Shown here: piece by piece, positions 1 to 11,617 of the stretch
Layout: the number at the start of each line of letters is the position of its first letter
Position numbering within the stretch: position 1 is the stretch's first letter
Source of the DNA: Glandiceps talaboti
Taxonomy: Eukaryota > Hemichordata > Enteropneusta > Spengelidae
Length of the DNA: 64,000 nt
Reading direction: 5' to 3'
NCBI RefSeq assembly: GCF_964340395.1
Contig: NC_135559.1
Span: 22,369,121 to 22,433,120 of the forward strand
Notes under the pieces: model-generated
Told to the model about the DNA's origin: nothing
Databases searched by the model: none
The model's input: only the letters and a program-made list of their open reading frames with translations
Position numbers and translations under genes: made by a program

Positions 1-377
1 TTTAGACTATTTTCCCATTACTTAATTAATGGCACCATTATCTACTACGTAGACTCAGGAGTTAGTCTGTAAAACTACACTATTTTAACATGCCATGTAA
101 GTATAGTGACCACAGAAGGCTGTTTTTGTTTATAATCTTCTAGGTACAATGCTTTATTTGATGCATTTTATTTTGTATATTTGTCCAGTTTTAATAGCAA
201 TAATGATATGATATGTACTCTGTAGACCACTATATTCCTACTTTATTGTATAATATTTCTGCTTTGTGATGTTAAAAACTGTGTGTTTGTATGTGTACAT
301 AACTCAGTAAATTAAATTATAGATTTTTTTCTACCGAACTGTTCTCTTGTCTCAACATTCATAAACTTCAAGTCTTT
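1..377. other. Unassigned AT-rich flank
   Basis: No open reading frame, exon-like segment or repeat is recognisable here. The last few bases (TCAAGTCTTT before the first ATGG) already resemble the 42-bp repeat that follows, so the array boundary is at about 370-378. Confidence 0.5.
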
Positions 378-2115
378 ATGGTTTCAGTAACTATTAAAGT
401 ATGCTTGGAGATCAAGTCTATGGTTTTAGTAAGTATTAAAGTATGCTTGGAGATCAAGTCTATGGTTTTAGTAACTATTAAAGTATGCTTGGAGATCAAG
501 TCTATGGTTTTAGTAACTATTAAAGTATGCTTGGAGATCAAGTCTATGGTTTTAGTAACTATTAAAGTATGCTTGGAGATCAAGTCTATGGTTTTAGTAA
601 CTATTAAAGTATGCTTGGAGATCAAGTCTATGGTTTTAGTAACTATTAAAGTATACTTGGAGATCAAGTCTATGGTTTTAGTAAGTATTAAAGTATGCTT
701 GGAGATCAAGTCTATGGTTTTAGTAAGTATTAAAGTATACTTGGAGATCAAGTCTATGGTTTTAGTAACTATTAAAGTATGCTTGGGGATCAAGTCTATG
801 GTTTTAGTAAGTATTAAAGTATGCTTGGAGATCAAGTCTATGGTTTTAGTAACTATTAAAGTATGCTTGGAGATCAAGTCTATGGTTTTAGTAACTATTA
901 AAGTATGCTTGGGGATCAAGTCTATGGTTTTAGTAAGTATTAAAGTATGCTTGGAGATCAAGTCTATGGTTTTAGTAACTATTAAAGTATGCTTGGGGAT
1001 CAAGTCTATGGTTTTAGTAAGTATTAAAGTATACTTGGAGATCAAGTCTATGGTTTTAGTAACTATTAAAGTATGCTTGGGGATCAAGTCTATGGTTTTA
1101 GTAAGTATTAAAGTATACTTGGAGATCAAGTCTATGGTTTTAGTAAGTATTAAAGTATGCTTGGAGATCAAGTCTATGGTTTTAGTAACTATTAAAGTAT
1201 GCTTGGAGATCAAGTCTATGGTTTTAGTAACTATTAAAGTATACTTGGAGATCAAGTCTATGGTTTTAGTAAGTATTAAAGTATGCTTGGAGATCAAGTC
1301 TATGGTTTTAGTAAGTATTAAAGTATGCTTGGAGATCAAGTCTATGGTTTTAGTAACTATTAAAGTATGCTTGGGGATCAAGTCTATGGTTTTAGTAACT
1401 ATTAAAGTATGCTTGGAGATCAAGTCTATGGTTTTAGTAACTATTAAAGTATACTTGGAGATCAAGTCTATGGTTTTAGTAACTATTAAAGTATACTTGG
1501 AGGTCAAGTCTATGGTTTTAGTAAGTATTAAAGTATGCTTGGAGATCAAGTCTATGGTTTTAGTAAGTATTAAAGTATACTTGGAGATCAAGTCTATGGT
1601 TTTAGTAACTATTAAAGTATGCTTGGGGATCAAGTCTATGGTTTTAGTAAGTATTAAAGTATGCTTGGAGATCAAGTCTATGGTTTTAGTAACTATTAAA
1701 GTATGCTTGGAGATCAAGTCTATGGTTTTAGTAACTATTAAAGTATGCTTGGGGATCAAGTCTATGGTTTTAGTAAGTATTAAAGTATACTTGGAGATCA
1801 AGTCTATGGTTTTAGTAACTATTAAAGTATGCTTGGGGATCAAGTCTATGGTTTTAGTAAGTATTAAAGTATGCTTGGGGATCAAGTCTATGGTTTTAGT
1901 AAGTATTAAAGTATACTTGGAGATCAAGTCTATGGTTTTAGTAACTATTAAAGTATGCTTGGAGATCAAGTCTATGGTTTTAGTAAGTATTAAAGTATGC
2001 TTGGGGATCAAGTCTATGGTTTTAGTAAGTATTAAAGTATGCTTGGAGATCAAGTCTATGGTTTTAGTAACTATTAAAGTATACTTGGAGATCAAGTCTA
2101 TGGTTTTAGTAAGTA
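378..2115. repeat. 42-bp minisatellite, 41 units plus a partial unit
   Basis: Units of 42 bp begin with ATGGTTTTAGTAA and end with GATCAAGTCT. They repeat without length change from 378 to 2099, and a partial unit runs to about 2115. Because 42 is a multiple of three and no unit has a stop, both strands are open over the whole array (597 codons on +, 583 on -). Those ORFs are a by-product of the period, not evidence of a protein. Variation is almost confined to three positions: C/G in GTAASTATT, G/A in GTATRCTT and A/G in GGRGATC. The order of variants repeats at a distance of 20 units (see findings). Confidence 0.97.
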
Positions 2116-2269
2116 ACAACAGGACATATCTTACATACGGTCTACACTACGCGAGAAAACAGGATCAATGAAAGAATTTGTAAACATATACACAGGCACA
2201 GTTTTGGTGTAATTGCTGACTTTCTACCAATAATTTACACTAGGGTGAGAGTAGGAGGCATTAACACAT

Positions 2270-3723
2270 TTGGGTTTAGAGGATAACAAAATGTTTAATG
2301 AAAATCAAGGTCTTGTTAAACTGCTGAAACGTCTTCCTTCAAACAAAGCTGGGGGACCCGACCATATTTCAAACAAACTCTTGAATGAATTCGCAGAGGA
2401 ATTTGCACAACCTCTAGTTGATATTTTTAATGCGTCATCCGAGAAGGTGTTGTACCACAACAGTTTAAGGATGCTACGGTTGTACCGCTAGCGAAAACAT
2501 CAAACCCGCTGTCTCTTGACGATTTCCGCCCCATTTCCTTGACGAGTAGCATTGCCAAGGTAATGGAAAGTTTGATCGAAAAGTGGCTGAAACGAGAGAT
2601 TGTTGGTAAAATAGATACAAAGCAATTTGCATGTACCAAAAAGTCTTCTTCTACACTTGCCCTTGTAGACATGGTTCAAAGCTGGATTGAACAACTGGAA
2701 AGCCATGGTAAAATGGTTAGAATCTGCTTTCTAGATTTTAGTAAAGCATTTGATAAGATTGACCATAACATTTTAATAGCCACACTTATACAACTTGGCA
2801 TTAATAGCAAAATTGTGAATTGGGTGGCGCATTTTTTATCTGGGCGTCGACAACAAGTTAAAATAGGGAATTTTCTATCCAGTTGGAAAGGAATTCGGGC
2901 AGGTGTCCCACAGGGAACTAAACTCGGGCCCATTCTTTTCACAATCATGATTAATGATATTCAAGAATGTATAGAATGCTCACATTTTGTATTCATGGAT
3001 GACACCACTCTATCTGAGTGTTTCAATCGAAGTTCGTCTTCATCTGCTATGCAGTTACAATTAGACAGGGTGAACAACTGGTCACATATTAATAACATGA
3101 AATTAAACCCCAAGAAATGTAAAGAAATGGTTATGTGTTTCGCAAAAAGTGTTACTGATCCCCAGCCCCTCATGCTCGATGGTATTTCCTTGTCATCAGT
3201 TGAAAATTTTAAATGCCTTGGAATCACTATTAATAATCAGTTAAAGTGGGAAAACCACGTTAATGAAATTATTACCAAAGCTTCCATGAGATTACATATT
3301 CTACGGATATTATGTCGGTTCGGTGCTAGCGTAGAAGACCTCAAGCTCATTTATGTATCCTTAGTTCGTTCAACTCTTGAATACTCATGTGTTGTGTGGC
3401 AGGGGGGTCTAACAGAAAAGTTAAAGACGCAAATTGAGCGCATTCAGAAACGGGCCTTGCGGATAATATATCCTTTTAACAGTTACAATGAATCACTGTC
3501 CTTGTTGAATCTCGATTCACTTGAATCTAGGCGGAAAAAAATCTGTCAAAAATTTGCTAAGGATGTAATTCAGTCCAACCACAAACTCAACTATCACATC
3601 CCAACTCCAAGTAATCATAACTATGCAACCAGAAATCGTAACCGTGTGAATTTTTCATTTCGCACAAAACGCAAAGAATGTAGTCCGATAGTGTACTGTG
3701 TAAATTTGTTTCGCAATAGGTAA
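2270..3723 (+). pseudogene. LINE reverse transcriptase, broken
   Basis: Reverse transcriptase of a LINE, which would copy the element RNA at the target site. Visible blocks in order are NKAGGPDHIS (about 2340), FRPISLTSS (about 2525), CFLDFSKAFDKIDH (about 2725), GVPQGTKLGP (about 2900), the catalytic box FMDD at 2992-3003, and CLGITINNQLKWE (about 3215). The usual box in this group is FADD; here the second residue is Met. The N-terminal part is in another frame, with a frameshift at about 2435-2445, and the endonuclease is missing. The C-terminus to 3723 is intact and ends shortly before the LTR insertion. This is a dead, 5'-truncated copy. Confidence 0.9.
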
Positions 3724-3742
3724 AGTGTTTACTACATGCTTT

Positions 3743-4442
3743 TGCTACAGACTTGTCTTTGGTGTTGATAGTTATTGACCAAATTCAAGTTGTAACTTCA
3801 AACGCACACAGTTAATCTCAGAGGTACCAGAATCTCAGGACACGTATTCAGGGGATAAACTCACAAGCACACAGAATATTACTTTTGGTGAAGTAGGTGT
3901 ATGCTTAAACCGACAATACGAGAGCTTTGGATTCGTTTTCCTTCACTTACGGCTGTTCAAACTAGATAGAAACAATAGTTCCCCGTAGTATTCCTACTAC
4001 GACGCAGATCAGACACCGTAAATCCAGACGTGTTGCTCTCTTCCGCCCCGCAAGATCTCTCCGTGTAAAGTAGCTTATTAGCATACACCCAACATTCACA
4101 TTTTATTCAAATCTAAAATCTTCATTCCGTAATACAAATATGGTTAGTAAATAACATGTTTACAGTAAACTTCAATTCTTTTCCTTATATAGGAAGTGTT
4201 TATGAACTACGGTTAATTTAATTCAGAGATAATCTATTTTGAAAATACTCTTTTCTACTAAGGCTGAATTCATTAAAAGTTGTGATTTATCACTTGTAGT
4301 GACACTTGCAAACGTTCACTTAATTACAAGTAATAACATGGTCTAGCTCGTATTACTATCTCATTAATCAATTAGACCTCACACGGTCGGGTAACCTAGA
4401 TACAATTACTGTGTTTATAATACAGTTATATACTTTGTAACA
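3743..4442 (-). repeat. LTR (3' LTR in element orientation)
   Basis: 700 bp, repeated without visible change at 8547-9246 (constant offset of 4,804). It has TG...CA ends. In the + orientation it begins TGCTACAGACTTG and ends TTTGTAACA. Confidence 0.95.
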
Positions 4443-4456
4443 CCACCCCCTACTCC
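4443..4456 (-). other. Polypurine tract candidate
   Basis: On the minus strand this reads GGAGTAGGGGGTGG and abuts the TGTTAC start of the 3' LTR, the position expected for the plus-strand primer of an LTR element. It sets the orientation of the element together with the primer-binding site at the other end. Confidence 0.75.
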
Positions 4457-5220
4457 ATAGTGTTTTGTCCCCAAAACAATTAAGCAATTGAAATTGAAAA
4501 GAATAATAAAAGAGTAATAAAAGGTATAGAAATGTTAATAATTTGAGTAAAATTCAAAATTCAAAGATATTCTGTGTAAGGTAAAATGTAATCAAAGAAT
4601 AGAAAATTGGTAATAATTAATTTTTGTTTTGTTTTGTTTTTTTTTTTTGTTTTTGGTTGTTGGAGTTAAAATGTTAAAATGTTAGTAAAAGTTCAAAGTC
4701 TCTGAAATTACTTAAATGTTAGAATGTTAATAAAAGTATGTTAATAAAATTATTGAAATCACTTATGTCGACAGAAAATCACACGTCGGCATTGAAAGTT
4801 AAAATATACTTATTCAAAATCGTAAACACTCTTATCTAATTATCTTAAAATGGAAAAAGTGTCTTATATAAACGTAAAATACTTGTCTTCAACAAATTAA
4901 AATATCTCTTATCTAATCTTAACGCATTATCTTAATTATTACTCAAAATGTCCATAGTTGAAATGTTTCTTCTTATTAGAAGTTCAAAATTGTCTCACAG
5001 TGTAGAGTTCAATATTATTTCAACAGTCATAGTTGAAATGATCTCAACGTTCAGAGTTCAATGTTCTCATTTCAAATAGTAATAAAGTTCAAAAGTAATT
5101 ATACAAAAAAAAACTCAATAAAATGTTACAAATTGATGTCAAAATTGAAATCATCATTATAAATAGGTACCATTAATAATAATTTCAAAGTCAAAAATCA
5201 AAATTGACTATAGTCAACCA

Positions 5221-5965
5221 TCAAAATTCCAGTGACGCTACCTTTATTGTAAACCAAGTTAAACTCAAGGGGTCACACTGTGAATTAGCCTTATCATGTT
5301 TAACCGGAGTACTTAAGGTCTTATTAGCTCTGGATTTACTAGCATCAACACTATGAGACCGTGTATCAGTCACGTCTGGTATGTCAATAGTCGCATTAGG
5401 TGCGTCCTTATTTTCATGAATGAAGGGGCCTTCTAAGGGGTTGTCATGAATCGTACAGACAGTCAAGGGTGTCATGTCCTTATTACTATTGTTCATACTA
5501 TCATTAGATTGAGTGGGTAGCATCGGAATGCTAGACATCTCACCAGGACCCTCGTCATGATCTCTATTCTTAATTGTTAGTTTTCGCCAATATTGTCTAA
5601 ATGTACGAAGGCAGTATTTGTAGGTGGCCCTGAATATCAAACAGAGAGCAAAGATACACAGTGCTTCAACAATATATTGATATAATCGGTGTTCTGCTTA
5701 GGTTCAAATGCTTGTGTAGGCGATGGGTTCGTAGATTTATCCCAAGAAATTTGCTGTGCTTCAACTTGTTTGTCAGTAGTATTTGTAATGCTATATTCAC
5801 ATTTCTCATTTTCCACATCTATTATAATATTAAGGCCAAGTAAAAAAAATGATAAGAGTAAAGTTACCCAGCTCAGAGTGGAGAATAAGAAGATATATCC
5901 TAGTGAACCGTCATTAAAATTGATTGAACTGTCGTTACTATGTCGAGCTTTGTACAGCTGTTAGA
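5221..5965 (-). pseudogene. Membrane-protein-like (env-like?) remnant of the LTR element
   Basis: Two overlapping minus-strand reading frames without a good ATG. The upstream one (about 5962 to 5642) has a strongly hydrophobic stretch near its start, followed by a segment with N-linked glycosylation-type NTT and NDS sites and Cys. The second (about 5697 to 5221) starts with a hydrophobic stretch containing ALCIFALCLIF, then a basic segment (RTFRQYWRK) and a polar, Ser/Asp-rich tail. A hydrophobic span followed by a basic stretch resembles a transmembrane anchor and cytoplasmic tail. Its place just before the 3' LTR is where some Gypsy-type elements carry env. I see no fusion peptide or cleavage site, so the env reading is only a possibility. 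The frames are broken by stops. Confidence 0.35.
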
Positions 5966-7539
5966 CCTTGTCATCTAGAGATACAGTTCCCAACAGGAAT
6001 TTCCCGATTAAGTTTTAACAAGTTACTGACTAGTCGATTGCATCCTCGAATCACGCGAATAGCAATCTTTTTAAATAAATAGACCCAATACAAGACTTTT
6101 ACCTTCAACGATATATCTGACATAACCTATTTTAAGAAAGGTAAATATGCCAACGTTATAGAAGGAGTGTTATACACTATTAACAAAATGCCTTGTTTCA
6201 TCAATACTAACGCATTTCTCCACCATGTCTTAATCAACACAATTATTTTATACGATATTCAATGCTCTTAAATTAACATTGATTATATAATCCAACTTAA
6301 TATTTCTAAACATTATAATATCAGAGTTACTCAACTTGGAGTCGAAAACCATGTAAAGCCAAACAGACTATAGGAAACATGTATGTTTTCATATTAAACT
6401 CAAACGAAGTGAGATAGACTCTACAATAAATTCATCAAACAGATTTATTCAATCTATAATCTGTTTATAAATTATTGTTTCTACCAAAGGGTCACTGTCA
6501 GTTATTGTCAAGACTTGTACCTAGGGGAACTGTAGTCGGTGTAGCGATAATTTAGAGTACCTTAAATGAACAGAAATGTAGACATTTAAAACAAAACATA
6601 ATTACATACCAAATACATGGTGTGACCACGCATAAAATATTTTGGAAATTTTCCATCAGAACGAAAACAAGGCTTGGTGTAGCCAAACACTTCCCTTACC
6701 ATATAAGGTGATAAAATGGTATTTTTTTTTTTTATTTTTGTTTGAGAGCGGTGACAAATGAGACGGTTCACTAACTATACAGTCAACAACAGTATTGTCC
6801 TCACCAAATAAGGCAATAAGATGGTAGCATTTTTCGCTGATAGGAGTGATAAATGAGAAAAGGTAATTATAGTGACTATGTCTTTGTTATCAAAAATTTT
6901 CCGTTGTTTTGAGCAATCATTGAAGAAGTACCTTTCAGGGCCTCTATCATTCAACGTCTGGCCAGACTAATTCAATTACTCACACAATCATAGGACATAG
7001 CTGTCTTTGTTCCAGATAAAATAAGAAACTTGCAAAATCAATCATACAGGCACTCTTAAATGATAACTCAAAACAATTGACCTTAAATAACTTTTTATAC
7101 TATGTGATATCAATATTCAAATATAATCAATTTCACACGACGCGATATGTTAACGTCTTTTGTGAAAGAATGCAGCGATCAAACAGGTTGTTTCCTAAAT
7201 TGACCTTAAGTGTACATGTTCTATTTAGATTTATCAACAAATGCCTGTTTATTTCTCCATAGCTACTTGTCAAATCAGACTACTGCCCAGTAAAGTTGAA
7301 TAATGAATTGAATTCCTCCCGTTCCAAAGAGGATTAGTCTAGTCTTAGAGGGATGTGTCTTATTATTCAAATATCTGTCTGTCATATCAAAGTTATGTAA
7401 AGTAGTACCGTCTGGGAGTGGCTGAAAGTAGTAGTTGCTAAACCTCGTGTAGTCTGAATTCCTACATAATTTAATAACGTCACGTTAATAGTGGATCCTA
7501 TAAGTCCATTTGGGAATGTGCCCCTTAGCTTAGCCGAAA
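5966..7539. other. Non-coding interior of the LTR element
   Basis: There is no long frame on either strand, and no YXDD, DDE or HHCC motif of polymerase or integrase. A diverged local duplication is visible: the segment near 6,690-6,765 (ACCATATAAGGTGATAAAAT then TGACAAATGAGACGG) recurs at about 6,800-6,860 (ACCAAATAAGGCAATAAGAT then TGATAAATGAGAA). Confidence 0.6.
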
Positions 7540-7761
7540 TTACACATTTACACCTAGAGGGTATGATATTTTTGAGATGGTCCTAGAGTGGTTTTTCGAT
7601 GTATAAATAATTTGTTGACGTGCTAGATCAATAATTACCCTATGTCGTTTGTTTAGGAAATCCATCCCCAGAATGAAATCTCTGTCTAAATTTTTAAGTA
7701 AATGCACCGGAGTTTTGACCACTTGATTGTCATAATATACTGGAAGTCGTACAAAACTCAA
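7540..7761 (-). pseudogene. Retropepsin-like protease fragment
   Basis: A 73-codon minus-strand frame contains DFILGMDFLNKRH, the ILGxDFL block that follows the flap of retroviral-type aspartic proteases in Ty3/Gypsy polyproteins. The catalytic DTG/DSG triad that should lie about 60-70 residues upstream is not visible in the same frame, so this is a fragment. It lies just downstream (in element orientation) of the gag zinc-knuckle remnant, the usual order. Confidence 0.6.
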
Positions 7762-7950
7762 AATAGGAATTTGCTGATTGTTTGGTAAATTTATGCAATT
7801 GTATTCAGATTTTCAGAAATCATCTCACTGAGGAATTTTATCAAATTATTTTGTAGATATGATGGTGACATTTGCACCAGTAGCAATTTAGGTACTAATA
7901 GTATTGATAAAAGTTCTAACCTTGCTCAATTACTGTTAGGAACCATCGAA

Positions 7951-8372
7951 TCAGCAAATTTTACAGAATTTCACTTTGGCTTGTGAGAAGTGTTTGATGA
8001 TTTGACATTTCTCACACGCCTCAGTAATTTTTTTTTGGATAAAATCTACCCCGAGGAAGCCTCTGGCAATTTCTCGCAATGTGATATATTTACCACATGA
8101 ATAGCAGCTTTGTTGCTGAGAACATGCATGTCCCGTCTTATTGAAATTGCGGCAAATTTGTCTGCCTAACAAAAGTTTTCTCCCTCCCCCTTATTGTCAG
8201 AAAATGTTTGAGATTGTACCTTAGATCTCAAGTCTTCACTTTGGCGATTGAGAATGTCATTCTGTTGGCGCAATTGTTCAGTGAAATCCATTGTGTGTTG
8301 CAACAAATTTTCCAGAGTCCTGTTTTTCGGAATGTTCCTTAATCCTTCGTTGGACGATTGTTGAAAATCTTC
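7951..8372 (-). pseudogene. Gag C-terminal (nucleocapsid) remnant
   Basis: From about 8372 to 8170 (minus strand) a polar, Gln/Asn/Leu-rich helix-like segment (FTEQLRQQNDILNRQ) precedes a frameshift. The 8172-7951 frame then carries damaged zinc knuckles. CRNFNKTGH fits CX2CX4H with Phe in place of the second Cys, and CEKCQIIKH fits CX2CX4H but lacks the last Cys. This matches a Gag C-terminus with an RNA-binding nucleocapsid, which packages element RNA. The copy is not functional. Confidence 0.55.
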
Positions 8373-8527
8373 AACCGGTAGTTTAGATATTTCTGCCGTC
8401 TTCGCCTCAGAGAACGCATTTTCAAAGTCATTTGGTTCCCTTTCTTTATATCATATCAAAGTCCTTTTTCGACGAATTTTGTTCTTTGAATAACGCTATC
8501 CTGCCTGGAGTCGCTCACCAGTTTTAC

Positions 8528-8545
8528 TGCCCGGATCTCACACCA
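8528..8545 (-). other. Primer-binding-site candidate
   Basis: One base inside the 5' LTR (element orientation), the minus strand reads TGGTGTGAGATCCGGGCA. A TGG start, complementary to a tRNA CCA end, at this spacing is the usual primer-binding site. I did not identify the tRNA. Confidence 0.6.
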
Positions 8546-8546
8546 G

Positions 8547-9246
8547 TGCTACAGACTTGTCTTTGGTGTTGATAGTTATTGACCAAATTCAAGTTGTAAC
8601 TTCAAACGCACACAGTTAATCTCAGAGGTACCAGAATCTCAGGACACGTATTCAGGGGATAAACTCACAAGCACACAGAATATTACTTTTGGTGAAGTAG
8701 GTGTATGCTTAAACCGACAATACGAGAGCTTTGGATTCGTTTTCCTTCACTTACGGCTGTTCAAACTAGATAGAAACAATAGTTCCCCGTAGTATTCCTA
8801 CTACGACGCAGATCAGACACCGTAAATCCAGACGTGTTGCTCTCTTCCGCCCCGCAAGATCTCTCCGTGTAAAGTAGCTTATTAGCATACACCCAACATT
8901 CACATTTTATTCAAATCTAAAATCTTCATTCCGTAATACAAATATGGTTAGTAAATAACATGTTTACAGTAAACTTCAATTCTTTTCCTTATATAGGAAG
9001 TGTTTATGAACTACGGTTAATTTAATTCAGAGATAATCTATTTTGAAAATACTCTTTTCTACTAAGGCTGAATTCATTAAAAGTTGTGATTTATCACTTG
9101 TAGTGACACTTGCAAACGTTCACTTAATTACAAGTAATAACATGGTCTAGCTCGTATTACTATCTCATTAATCAATTAGACCTCACACGGTCGGGTAACC
9201 TAGATACAATTACTGTGTTTATAATACAGTTATATACTTTGTAACA
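8547..9246 (-). repeat. LTR (5' LTR in element orientation)
   Basis: Second 700-bp LTR, matching 3743-4442 throughout. It is flanked on the right by CTTT (9247-9250), which pairs with CTTT at 3739-3742. Confidence 0.95.
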
Positions 9247-9257
9247 CTTTTCCTTGC

Positions 9258-9450
9258 GTTCTCGTGTTTTGTGTATTTCTGTAAATTGTGTTTTGGAGTT
9301 CTGTGTCAATTTTATGCTGTTGTGGTTTTACCATGTGAGAGATTCCTTTTTAAATTGGTTTTGTGTATTTCTGTAATTTGTGTTTTTGGTTCTGTGTAAA
9401 TTTTATGCTGTTATGGTTTTACCTTGTAGAGATTCCTTTTTAAATTGGAT
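9258..9450 (+). repeat. Tandem duplication in the LINE 3' UTR
   Basis: Two copies of about 93 bp, each with TTTTGTGTATTTCTGTAA near the start and GAGATTCCTTTTTAAATTGG at the end, lie side by side in the resumed 3' UTR of the 2.3-9.5 kb LINE. Confidence 0.85.
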
Positions 9451-9545
9451 TCAATTGTATATGTTTTTTGTAACTCAGTGTAATTTGGCCTTTTGGCCAC
9501 AATGGCTGGGATTAATAAACCATTATTATTATTATTATTATTATA

Positions 9546-11600
9546 AAATAAACAACTGAGAAATAATCATCAACAATATTGATATGCTACTATCTAGTGC
9601 TTATATCCTATAAAGTATACAAAAAGGGTTCACTTGTTCAGTTACAGTTCTGAAAATATATAGCGATACATAAACAGCAGGACATAGATACACAAACAGT
9701 TGAAATCTACAGCACAATGTTTAACTGAAATTATTTTCTTAATTCCAACACTGGTGGCGCTCTTTTAATGTGCAGACACTGTCGTTCAACTTGTTATTGC
9801 AAGTAGTTCACTTCAACTCCAAGGGTCAATACCGGATTGTGCTGGGTAACATAGAATCCAAACACAATGTTATGATATCTTCACCAGGCTTGCAATAGTG
9901 CTGGTCACTTTGTGAAGGTTGCAGACAGCTGCAGGTTGCTATTATATTTCCATTACACATCACTTTTTTAAATCTAAGAAACTTGTTTGTTGGTCACTGG
10001 GGTAACTTATTGTGCAGGTCACACACAACATGCACTGTACTATTCGATAGAACCTATGTGCTGGGCTAATTGCACACAGAATTTTGTGTATTTACACCCC
10101 CCTTTACCAAAAATCACCATGTTGGATAGTAAAAATGTGCACATTTAATATGCACACCCACACAGTACATCGTGATTATTACCGCTAACTCAGACACCAT
10201 TCCGACAAACTGCTGCTACACCATCACCAAGGGATAGAGTTTGTCTTCCAGAAATGACTGAAACACAAATGCAAAATATATTAATAAATGATATATTTAA
10301 TTCACTAATTCACATTACATGCTATACATTGCAGGCCTAAGGTGTTTGTCTTTAGATTAGTTGTGTGCTTGTTTGAGTTTTACAGCCATGCAGTAACAAA
10401 TCACCAGTATAAAAATCTTGAGATGTGGAAAATCACAAAACCCACTAAACTATGAGGCCTGATTGCTATTTTTTCTGTCCCAGAATAGTTAACTACCGGG
10501 TAGTCAATGTAATGCACTTATATGGTTTCGTGACCTTTGACCAAGAGACAATCATGAATGAAACTGTCAGTCATAGACAAAATTGGTGTTTTTGATTTGT
10601 AATCTCCCATGCATTTGTAAATCGATCTGTAAAAGCATATTTTAATAGAGTATTTTCTTTTGGTCAGTCGAGGTGAGTGGTACCATGGATGTATGCGGAT
10701 ACCGTGCACCGAATATCAGAGAGTCCAATTCTTTACCTTGTGTACATGCATGTAGTCAGACATGGAAGTATCATTTCAGTATTGAATGAATTTCTACAAT
10801 CTGCTCTATCAACTGACTATTCTTGAATCCCCAATAAATAGCTCATAAATATGCTCATTGCCGTCGTTGACAAAATAATGGAGTTTGAATATAATACTTA
10901 CATTCCAAGATGTCCTTTGTGAGTTGATTTCACATGGATGAAGTTCATTGTAGTTGTAAACAAAATTGTAGGTAGACTTAATGTGCATGCCCAATATACT
11001 AAATGCCTTCTTCCCCTGGCAGAAGGATAAGCAGTGTGCAGATAAAGCAGTTTGTCACATTACCCCTTCACGTTGGCAAAAGGTGAACTGAAATTAGTAA
11101 AGTCATACCTTGATTGACATTACCCACTATATAAAGAAGAGGTTGAAAGAATTGAACTTGAAGCCCCTTCTGCCGATAATGTAGGACAAAGAGGTCCAAG
11201 TGTTGTTAATTTTTTTTACCCTGCAAAAAGCACTTATATTAAAAGTAATACTTCAGTGGAGAGTAGATAAAAGAAGGAATCCTGGGAAAAATTCAGCCAG
11301 GCTGTGAATCCTGTATTACAACTCTGATATCGCAGATATCTACAATACCAAAAATGATTAGTTAGCATAGCACTGACTTCAGAAAATATCCCAATTCCAC
11401 TATTACAGGAGTCCTTGCAATGATTATATAAGACATACTATATTGACTGTAATAGAGATGACAGTGGACCAACTCTTAATAGGAAGTGGTATCATGTCGT
11501 TTTGTTCAAGTTTATAGCTGAAATCTATCTTATACAATCAAATTAATCTGACTGGTAGTTACACAATGGCTCATACACACTAGCCTATCCATAGTATTAA
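9546..11600. other. Unassigned intergenic stretch
   Basis: About 2 kb of AT-rich DNA with only short frames (61-63 codons) that look random. I see no transposon ends, tandem array or exon with convincing splice sites. Confidence 0.5.
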
Positions 11601-11617
11601 GGTTTCTTCGGCTAGGG

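Larger units (their letters stand above)
3743..9246 (-). mobile_element. Young, internally deleted LTR retrotransposon
   Basis: A complete insertion of 5,504 bp with two 700-bp LTRs that match at every position I compared, flanked by a CTTT target duplication. Read on the minus strand, the LTR starts TGTTAC and ends GTAGCA. A TGG-initiated primer-binding-site candidate follows the 5' LTR at 8528-8545, and a purine-rich tract (4443-4456) precedes the 3' LTR. Remnants run in the order zinc knuckles (gag), retropepsin-like segment (pro) and a membrane-protein-like segment near the 3' end. The 1.6 kb between protease and the membrane segment is too short for reverse transcriptase, RNase H and integrase, and none of their motifs is seen. 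The layout suggests a Ty3/Gypsy-type, non-autonomous element moved by proteins made elsewhere. Confidence 0.9.
2270..9545 (+). mobile_element. Decayed LINE (CR1/L2/Jockey group), interrupted by an LTR element
   Basis: This is a 5'-truncated non-LTR retrotransposon. Its reverse transcriptase region lies at 2270-3723 and its 3' UTR begins at 3724. An LTR element (3743-9246) interrupts the UTR, which resumes at 9247 and ends with a polyadenylation-like AATAAA (9515-9520 region) and an (ATT)n tail at 9522-9544. The two halves meet at a CTTT duplication (3739-3742 and 9247-9250), which shows that the LTR element landed inside an older LINE. The resumed UTR holds a tandem duplication of about 93 bp. 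A short microsatellite tail instead of poly(A) is typical of CR1/L2-type LINEs. The left end of the element is not defined; 2116-2269 could belong to it. Confidence 0.85.

Noticed and set aside
368-2171. Two overlapping ORFs of 583 and 597 codons on opposite strands
   Set aside because: Both are products of a stop-free 42-bp tandem repeat; no signal, domain or splice evidence supports translation.
3743-9246. Complete endogenous retrovirus or autonomous Gypsy element
   Set aside because: No reverse transcriptase, RNase H or integrase motif was found and there is not enough space for them; gag and protease pieces are broken.
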